A stretch of DNA of 64,000 nucleotides from Mesorhabditis belari (Eukaryota > Nematoda > Chromadorea > Rhabditida > Rhabditidae), in NCBI GenBank assembly GCA_958450365.1, contig CAUEEP010000211.1:1-64000 (forward strand), given 5' to 3'. How positions within the stretch are numbered: position 1 is the first letter of the stretch; each line of letters begins with the position of its first letter. The notes under the pieces were generated by a model, which saw only the letters and a program-made list of their open reading frames with translations, made no database searches and was not told the origin of the DNA. The position numbers and the translations under genes were made by a program. This document shows, in pieces, positions 57,408-64,000 of this stretch.

Positions 57408-59641
57408 CTATTCCTGTGAAATCAATCCCAAAATCAATGTCCTTGCCCTATTCGCGGCTTCTTCGGCTGCTTCGAGAACATCCTCGGATTTGAGATTTGC
57501 ACCACATTTCGATGCGTCTTGAAGACTGAAAGATTTTTGAGTGAAAGCTATAAACTGAAATCTCGATTGCTTTCTAATCTACTGTGCGATGGGTTGTTTC
57601 TTGAATGAAATTGAAACCCAGACATTACTTTCAACTCAAGTTTTATCGTACTCTCCCTAAGCACTCTCAAAGTGACCCAAAAGTGACCCACAAGTGTCCC
57701 AATAGTAGTACTCTCTTGTAAGTTTTTTCTGTTTTAGCCTGTTTTCGCGCGCACTGTCTTTTGTTAATTTCTTTTACTTTTGTGTTTTTATATTGCTAGA
57801 CGCATTAGGAGCAAACGAATCGCGCCGAAAAACTTTCTTTCTAGTTGTTTTTTTGCCTTTTTTTCAAAATAGGGGCATCCTTATTTTGGTTTTTGCATAT
57901 TTTTAAATTGTTTTTGAAATTTTTCGCATAATTTTGTTGTTTAGATCCTTCCCACCTCGCTACAACAATTTTCCGACCAAGTTTTTGAGATGTCTAAAAT
58001 GAATGCATTGGCCATGATGACCCACTTGGAATGCCGTTACTCTTCGACCAAAGCGATAGTGATTCGGACGAGGACAAGGAAATTGTTGGTTAATTGTTTT
58101 GCAAATTATCTTCTTTTGTTGTAATCGTTTTCTTTTCAAACTTTTTTGTTCTGTTCAAACTGTTTCAAACTTTCTTTTTGTTACAGTTTGATAATAATAA
58201 AGTCATAGACAAAAGTCTTTTAACGTTGGTTTTTAGAAGTTTGTTCTTTGTATATCTTGATTCAAATTCGACCAATTTGCAAACGGTTAAAAGATGATTT
58301 AAAGAGCTTATTATGTCTAATTTGGACCAAGAACGAAATAAGAATACGACCAAGAACGATACGAAAAACAAATTTCGGAAAACCAACGTTAAAAGATTTT
58401 TGTCCATGACTGTAAAGTAAAGTTATGCAAAAAAAAAGGAGTAAATGCGAATGAATGTGTAAGAAGTTGATATTTTTATGAAAAAGGAAATAAGGGTACA
58501 CCTTTGGAAAAAGAGAGAGAACACTCCCATGGTAATACTTTTCGGACACTTGTGAGTCACTCTTGGGTCACTTTGAGAGTATTATAAAACTAGACTTTCA
58601 ACTGAAACAGTTTAGTTCTCTGTTCTGAAAGCTGCCTCAAGTACCCTTTAAATAGGTTTCGAAAGCAAATATTTGATTCCTGCATAAGAAAGTGACTTAA
58701 CCAGTTGGACTCTTCAAGGGAATTTTGATGAAAAGTTTAAATTAAGCTTTGATTTTTAATAGGACATCATATTTTAAATAGTTAAAAACAAACTCATTAG
58801 TGATCAACGCCATCGCCAACACTCGGATACCCATTTGGTGAGCGACGAGAGTCTCGTGGGAAACGGACATTCCTGAATCATCAGGATAAGATATCTCAGC
58901 TTGAGCATATGTTTGTGAGAGTACAAAGCCTACATTGTCTACATTGTCATTGTCTAGTAGAGTTTTTTTTCTTGGCACTAGCTTGCAACCCTGTCTAGTA
59001 TATAAGTTTTGCAAGATCTAATCTTTATAAATGTTCTCCTCACCAACAATATCCGCTCCAATCAATCTCAGATAATCGATCTCAGCAGTTGATTCGTATT
59101 GGGGACCTGGAATTGAAAATTTCAACAACAACAACGAATTTCAACAACTAACATAATATTTGTATTTAAATTACCGTAATACTCTATGTTTCCTAAAGCG
59201 TTTCCTAAAAAAATGCCTTTTGAAAAGAGCTACCGTACGCTGACAGTCTTTGTAAAACTAAAAACAGAAAGTAAATTTGAGTTTAAGCAGCTTAATCGGA
59301 TTCTTCTTACCAAAACTCAATGGGATTATGGTGGCTTTGTCTGAGCGCTTTTTAGGGTTAACTAGAGGTGATACGGTATCATTTTAAAGCTCTTATTTAA
59401 TTGTCTCACCTGCCAGCATTGCATAGATCCCCTCATGTACTCGGTAGTCACTCGCTTGACCCAACTTGAGCATTTTTGATCTAGATTTTTAGAAATTTTT
59501 GATCAACCTCTTTACCTCCTTTACCTACCTCAATTCAATATCATAAATCCCAGCTGAAGGGACAAATCGGGCACCCCATCTTTGATCATACGAACCGATC
59601 AATGGAGAATGACCGACCATCCCAGGCATGAAAATGTGATC
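57408..59641 (-). CDS. pnp: purine nucleoside phosphorylase, 5'-truncated gene
   Basis: Cytosolic enzyme that splits (deoxy)inosine or guanosine with phosphate to base plus ribose-1-phosphate. Five in-frame exons: 59,641-59,529, 59,480-59,410, 59,106-59,044, 58,872-58,794 and 57,525-57,408. Motifs in order: DHIFMPGMVGHSPLIG, HEGIYAMLAGPQYESTAEID, LRLIGADIVGMSVSHETLV and MGIRVLAMALITN. The GPQYESTAE and GADIVGMS segments hold the purine-binding Glu and Met. The N-terminal half (phosphate-binding GSG loop and H-G motif, roughly 170 residues) is absent. Upstream sequence to 60,066 shows no further exons, so the gene is probably broken by the rearrangement that placed TRIM-like remnant E next to it. 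Could be a pseudogene. Confidence 0.78.
57664..58579. mobile_element. non-autonomous element with about 36-bp inverted termini
   Basis: CTCTCAAAGTGACCCAAAAG followed by TGACCCACAAGTGTCC at 57,664 is inverted at about 58,545-58,579. About 915 bp inside PNP intron 5. The duplicated PNP fragment at 49.5 kb lacks the insert. An inner inverted pair (TTTTAACGTTGG, about 58,218 and 58,387) is also present. No transposase found. Confidence 0.7.
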
Positions 59642-60066
59642 CTGAAACCGAATTGGTATTGATTAGCGTGCTCTCCTCAAATCCGTTTCCTAGACGGTGT
59701 TCCCTTCCTCTTTCTACCATAATCTTCGCTCTATTTTCTTATCTAATCTACCGTAAATACCAATTCTGTAGAAGGGGACCATAGAAAATTGAAGCAGTTG
59801 AGAAAATTGAAGCAATTGAAGGGCACCATAGAAGGGGATTGAATAGAATGATATCCCAATTTTGCATATAAAACAATTTAAGGATTCAATTTGAAACAAT
59901 TCAAAGATTTTGTTCGCGTTCTTTTGAATGCACATTTTTTACTTTTGCGTTGTTAACCTGTTATTACTTTTGAAACATTTGTTAATAAAAATTTTCGAAA
60001 TATTTTTCAATGGTTTCGGTTGGTAACTGACCATGATAGCGAAACGAAAAAAATTCGAAATATTAG
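59642..60066. other. short gap without a gene
   Basis: About 425 bp between the truncated PNP gene and TRIM-like remnant E. Contains a local repeat AAATTGAAGCA / GGGGACCATAGAA. No missing PNP exons recognised. Confidence 0.5.
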
Positions 60067-60792
60067 AAGTTGTTGAAGGAGGCAAGCGATCTCACCAATC
60101 CATCGACCTTTGAAGATTTAAGAAAGAAAAAGATAAAGTGCACGTAAGCAATCTTCAGTTTTTCTTTTTTTAATTTTTCTTTCTACAGAGAACTAAAGAC
60201 GGATTTCGAGACGTCCTTAGAAGAATACATGCTCCACTTACCGTATTCTCTCTAATAGTAGTGCACTCTCTAATAGTATTGCGGTCCGAGAGGAGGTTGA
60301 AAAAATAGTAGTACGCACGGGGTGGGACAAATGCGACCTTTTTTTTTGCTGGAAAAGGCCTTAGACAAGGCCGTAGAGCTTCGAAAATATTTCCATAAAA
60401 GGGAATCGTATGCGTAGATTCCGAATTTCGACAAATCAGACCTCGCTGACACATCAAATTTGGGCTAAAAGGCAAAAACTGCGGAAAAGCGTTAAGTTGC
60501 GTTCTTCGAATTCGAAATTCGGAATCTACGCATACGATTCCCTTCTATGGAAATATTTTCGAAGCTCTACGGCCTTGCCTAAGGCCTTTTCCAGCAAAAA
60601 AAAAGGTGCGCAAATGTCCAGGTGCGCAAAAAAAAGGTCGCATTTGTCCCACCCCCGTGCGCACTACTATACCAATGAGAGAGAATACGGTACTCAATTA
60701 CGACAAGCGAGTCAAAGTGAGTTGAATTTGTTTTGCTAATTTTATTCTGGCCTTAGGAATTGATGAAAACTCTCGATGATGCTCCAAATTAA
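60067..60792 (+). pseudogene. 3' remnant of a TRIM-like gene (copy E) with a MITE in its exon
   Basis: Last three family exons: KLLKEASDLTNPSTFEDLRK, then LKTDFETSLEEYMLHL, then ELMKTLDDAPN and stop (60,790-60,792). The middle exon is split after CTTA (60,240) by a TA-flanked MITE and resumes CTCAATTACGAC at 60,693. Copy C at 52,500 keeps the uninterrupted version. No upstream zinc-finger exons are present. Confidence 0.85.
60241..60690. mobile_element. MITE with a second fold-back element nested inside
   Basis: The outer element has inverted ends CCGTATTCTCTCTAATAGTA (left) and their inverse at 60,670-60,690 (GAGAGAATACGG), with TA target duplication. Nested at about 60,319-60,655 is a palindrome of the GGGACAAATGCGACC family (GGTGGGACAAATGCGACC; inverse GGTCGCATTTGTCCCACC). 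Two successive insertions in a former exon. Confidence 0.85.
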
Positions 60793-61039
60793 GCCATATC
60801 TTGTTTACATTCCCTTTTGCATCTAACCTTGTTACTTTTTATATTATGATCTAATTTTGTTAGCTTGTGATTTTGGTATATGATATTTACACTTTGCAAA
60901 TTTGTTATAAGATCAATAAATTTGCTATAATTGTTTGTTTTATGATTTAGCATCAGTTGTGGCTGGTTTCGTTGATACCTTTGAAATTGATTTTATAATA
61001 TTAACTAAGTTTTTTGTGTATACGACATTTTGTTTAGAA

Positions 61040-62861
61040 ATGAGGGTATTCGAGTCGTTAAACTGTATCCTCTGCAAGAAACCGTGTAAGTCTTGGGGCA
61101 TTTAGAAAATTCATTAAGACGGTAAGAGATTAATAATGTTTGTTGAGTAGCTGGTGCTTGCTATTAGAGTGTGTTTCTCGCTGGTAATGCGTCCTTCTAA
61201 AACTACGTAGTCAAACCGTTAGTTTACGTCCGATCGGCCCGATTTTGGTATCTTTCGATGAGGAACCACAAGGCTCATTGAATGATACCAAAATCAGACT
61301 GATTAGATGCCAACTAACGGTTTGACTACGACATTTTTTTTCAAATAGGTGCATTTTAGAAAACGCATTACTTGCGAAGAACACGCTCTACTTGCTATCA
61401 TTTGTGATCCTTTAGTTGTACCGATTGCAAATCAGCCTCGATCTCCACGACGTCTATTATGTGGATTAGCGATGTGCCATGAATGCTTTGAGAAAGAGAA
61501 ATCGTTGGGGAAAGACGAAAGAAAGCATCAATGCGTTTATAATGCGGATCAATGCTTCCTCAATACCAATTTTGCCTTTTATCTAATTGGTGCGTTTTTA
61601 GACTGGAAATGATATCTTAAGTTTAGATTTGATGTCACAAGATTCATTAGTGCTGTCGCCAATTTTGGGTGGATATTTACTTCAGAAGGTTGGTCTGCTA
61701 TCGTTTATTTTTTTAAAAAATGTTTAGCCATTTCGACCTGAATGTCCAATTTGTCAAGATGAATGTAGGTGATGTGTTTGGTTTATTGGAAAAGTAGATG
61801 TATAACAAGTAAACTCAGAGCAATAGTGAAGCTTTGCAGATAATAGGCAAGATATTTTTAGATTCGGACAAAGTCGATAACAAGAAATCGTTTATTTTCC
61901 TTTGTAATCACATCATCTGTCATGAATGCCATCTAAGTGTTCTGCAGGCAAATAACGATGCTGCGACGAAAGTAACTTGGAAATACATAGTTACTTGTCC
62001 AATTTGTGGCAAGTTCGCCTTTTCAACGGGTGCTAATGCTTGGGCAAATCGGTTAAAAGGTACGAAGAACGTATTTTATAACTTGACCATTTTTAGATTT
62101 CTTAAACGAATTGCCTGAAATGACTCGTCAACTAGAAGAAATGGATAAAACGGGATATCGTTTTTGTGAGGAATGCAAGGGATTGGTGATTTATTTTTGT
62201 TTCTTAACACAAAATATATGCATATTTATAGGATGTTGTCGACAGAATGTTTCGCTGCAACGGATGCGTGTTGAAGGTTAATGGTATTTTTTGAGAGTAT
62301 TATTTTAAAAAATCTTAGCTTTGCGGCACTTGCACTCACAGAAGACATCGATCACACGAAACGATGACTCTTTTAGAAAATGAGGTAACACCAAACTGGT
62401 AGAAAGCTCAATTTTTTAGGTTAATCAAATGTCGGAGAAGCTTCGTTGTGTTTCATTTGATGAGATCAACAAGTCGGTGTTTCCGGTTCTTCACAATGAA
62501 CTTATTAATGATATCCACTTATTTGAGGAGGTAAAATGCTTACATTGGTAAAACGCTTACATTAGCAAACTTCACATTTAGAAATTTATTAACCAAGTCG
62601 ATACTCTTACGACTGTTGTTACTTACGAAGGATTGCAGAAGGATCACAAAGAGTGCATGTGAGTTTTTGATTGATACAACAGAAAAATATTTCTCTTTTT
62701 AGGAAGCTGAAGACGGACTTTGAGGCGTGCTCAGAAGAATATATGCGAGAGTTACTCAAATACGACGCAAAGATTAAGGTGGGCTAAGAATTTTGCTGAA
62801 AACGCATCACATTTAGGGATTGATTCGAACTCTCGAAAGGGGCAAGAATCAAGATTGGTAG
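61040..62861 (+). CDS. TRIM-like protein F: degenerate RING, RING, B-box-like
   Basis: Full-length member with the family exon structure. MRVFESLNCILCKKP is followed by LLCGLAMCHECFEKEKS (first module, His position Leu). The RING is CPIC, LCNHIICHECHL and CPIC, with a longer loop (LQANNDAATKVTWK). The B-box-like cluster is FCEECKG, FRCNGCVLK and LCGTCTHRRHRSH. The helical tail includes VNQMSEKLRCVSFDEINKSV and LKTDFEACSEEYMRELLKYD, ending ERGKNQDW at 62,861. Its 5' flank and exon 1 are near-identical to those of gene D, while later exons are more diverged, so the duplication boundary lies inside the gene or gene conversion has acted. Intron 1 holds a fold-back element. A zinc-binding, possibly E3, role is inferred. 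Confidence 0.82.
61205..61330. repeat. fold-back element in TRIM-like gene F intron 1
   Basis: GTAGTCAAACCGTTAGTT and CGATTTTGGTATC are inverted at about 61,283-61,328 (GATACCAAAATCAGACTGAT, AACTAACGGTTTGACTAC). About 126 bp, no ORF. Confidence 0.85.
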
Positions 62862-63037
62862 TTGATAATTTGATTGTCATATGGCTGGGAATTTGTTACT
62901 TTTTTTAATGTTCTTTTTCAATAAAATTTTTCAAAATAGTTGCCTGTTCAAATATTTTGCGTGGTTTTGAACCGAAAATGAATTTTGCCTTTTAATCGAT
63001 CTACATTTGCTTCAGAAGACAATACTTCTTTTTAGAC

Positions 63038-64000
63038 ATGAAAGTATTCGAGTCGCTTAACTGCATCGTCTGCGAACAGCCGTGTAAGGATTGAAATTTT
63101 AGGAAATGTGACCAAGCTTTGAGTTGATTTTTTGTATCAGCTTGTTCTTTAGTTGTGTCGATCGCAAATCAACCTCGATCTCCACGGCATTTGAATTGTG
63201 GGTTAGCAATGTGCCACGAATGCTTCGAGAAAGAGGGACCTTTGGAGAAAGACGAAAGAAAACATCAATGTGATTCAGAGGTCTGCCTTGACAATCCCAA
63301 CTTTGCCTTCTTTCTAATTGGTAAGTTGCCAGAGTAAAAGAAAATTTTTATAATTTGGAGTTCAGATCTTCTGTCATCGGATGCTTTGGCGCTTTTGCCA
63401 ATCTTAGGTGGATACCTACTTGTGAAGGTTTGCCCATGTTTTGCTCAGTAACAAAATTGTCTTTCTTAGCCATTCAAACTTCCTGAATGCACAATTTGCC
63501 AGGATGAGTGTAAGTTTTGGCACTTGGCACAATTTGGCTTATGATCGTCATTTTAGACTCATATGAGGGTGAAAAAAGCTCCCGTGCTTTAAATTGCAAT
63601 CACGTGCTGTGCACTGAATGCTATCTGAATACACGGGTAGATGATGAAGAAGAAGAAGAGGAAAGTTATACGATCAAATGCCCGCTGTGTGATGAGACGT
63701 TCCGCGAGTCTACGTTCGGCGATTCTAAAAGGGACCGGCTTCAAGGTAATTTTTAAATAGTGGCATTTAATGTATAATTGTTGTTAAGATTTTCTGAAAG
63801 AGCTGCCAAAAATGACGCAACAATTGGAAGATATGGGGGAAGCAGGACAGCGCTTTTGTGACGAATGCGTGAAAGTGGTTTGTTTGATTAAAAAGATCTA
63901 ACATTAATAAATCTATCAGGACAGCATCAGCGAAATGTTCCACTGCAATGAGTGCACTTTGCAGGTCGGGATCATTTTGTTCCTTATTTCCCCAATAATT
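63038..64000 (+). CDS. TRIM-like protein G, 5' part, runs off window
   Basis: Starts MKVFESLNCIVCEQP (ATG 63,038), then HLNCGLAMCHECFEKEGPLE and the second RING CTIC, LNCNHVLCTECYLNTR and CPLC, then FCDECVK and FHCNECTL. The frame continues past 64,000. It lies 177 bp downstream of gene F, same strand. Very close to gene D: introns differ at about one base in 45, whereas the RING exon differs at about 17 of 190 bases. Intron phases match the family. Confidence 0.82.

Overview
The window is eukaryotic and almost certainly from a free-living rhabditid-type nematode. Introns are very short (about 35-100 bp) and usually end in TTTAG or TTTTAG. Several start codons sit directly on, or 1-3 bases after, a strong splice acceptor with no upstream exon, as expected for spliced-leader trans-splicing. 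Orthologues of nematode single-copy genes lie head-to-tail with 250-480 bp gaps, as in nematode operons. The DNA is AT-rich and the right two thirds are dense in transposons and fold-back repeats. I cannot name the species.

Layout. 1-12,950 holds five + strand housekeeping genes: the 3' part of MCM5, a three-module THAP-like C2CH zinc-finger gene, a NEMP1/TMEM194 nuclear-envelope protein, the APC8/CDC23 subunit of the anaphase-promoting complex, and a mitochondrial-type methionyl-tRNA synthetase. 12,998-14,695 is a Tc1/mariner-like element with a piggyBac element inserted in its left inverted repeat. 15,385-16,588 is ribosomal protein eS1 (S3a). A repeat mosaic with one tRNA-Met follows. 19,423-22,871 (-) is a leucine-rich-repeat gene that seems to have lost its 5' end, and a fragment of it recurs at about 18.27-18.42 kb.

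The most distinctive content is a dispersed family of TRIM-like zinc-finger genes at 23,165-25,160 (+), 33,643-40,635 (-), 52,856-54,619 (+), 61,040-62,861 (+) and 63,038 to the window edge (+), plus two 3' remnants (about 52.40-52.61 and 60.07-60.79 kb). All intact members share about 13 matching exons and the same order: a degenerate RING-like module that lacks the central His, a canonical C3HC4 RING, a B-box-like zinc cluster and a helical C-terminus. Their introns are favoured sites for Merlin-like, SINE-like and fold-back elements.

Between them lie an intronless F-box-like gene (26.36-27.37 kb, -), a probable DMAC2-GFER operon (27.9-30.85 kb, -; mitochondrial complex I assembly and intermembrane-space disulfide relay), mitochondrial ribosomal protein uL16m (31.5-32.8 kb, +), a GNAT/FR47-like acyltransferase interrupted by satellite and microsatellite DNA (41.55-44.66 kb, +), a small NTF2-like gene with a maT transposon in an intron (46.06-48.38 kb, -), and a purine nucleoside phosphorylase gene present as two partial copies (about 49.2-50.6 and 57.4-59.6 kb, -).

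The window thus divides into a compact housekeeping block on the left and a duplicating, transposon-rich block on the right. All coordinates were counted by eye, so individual exon edges may be off by a base or two. I saw no CRISPR array, rRNA or other prokaryote-type feature.
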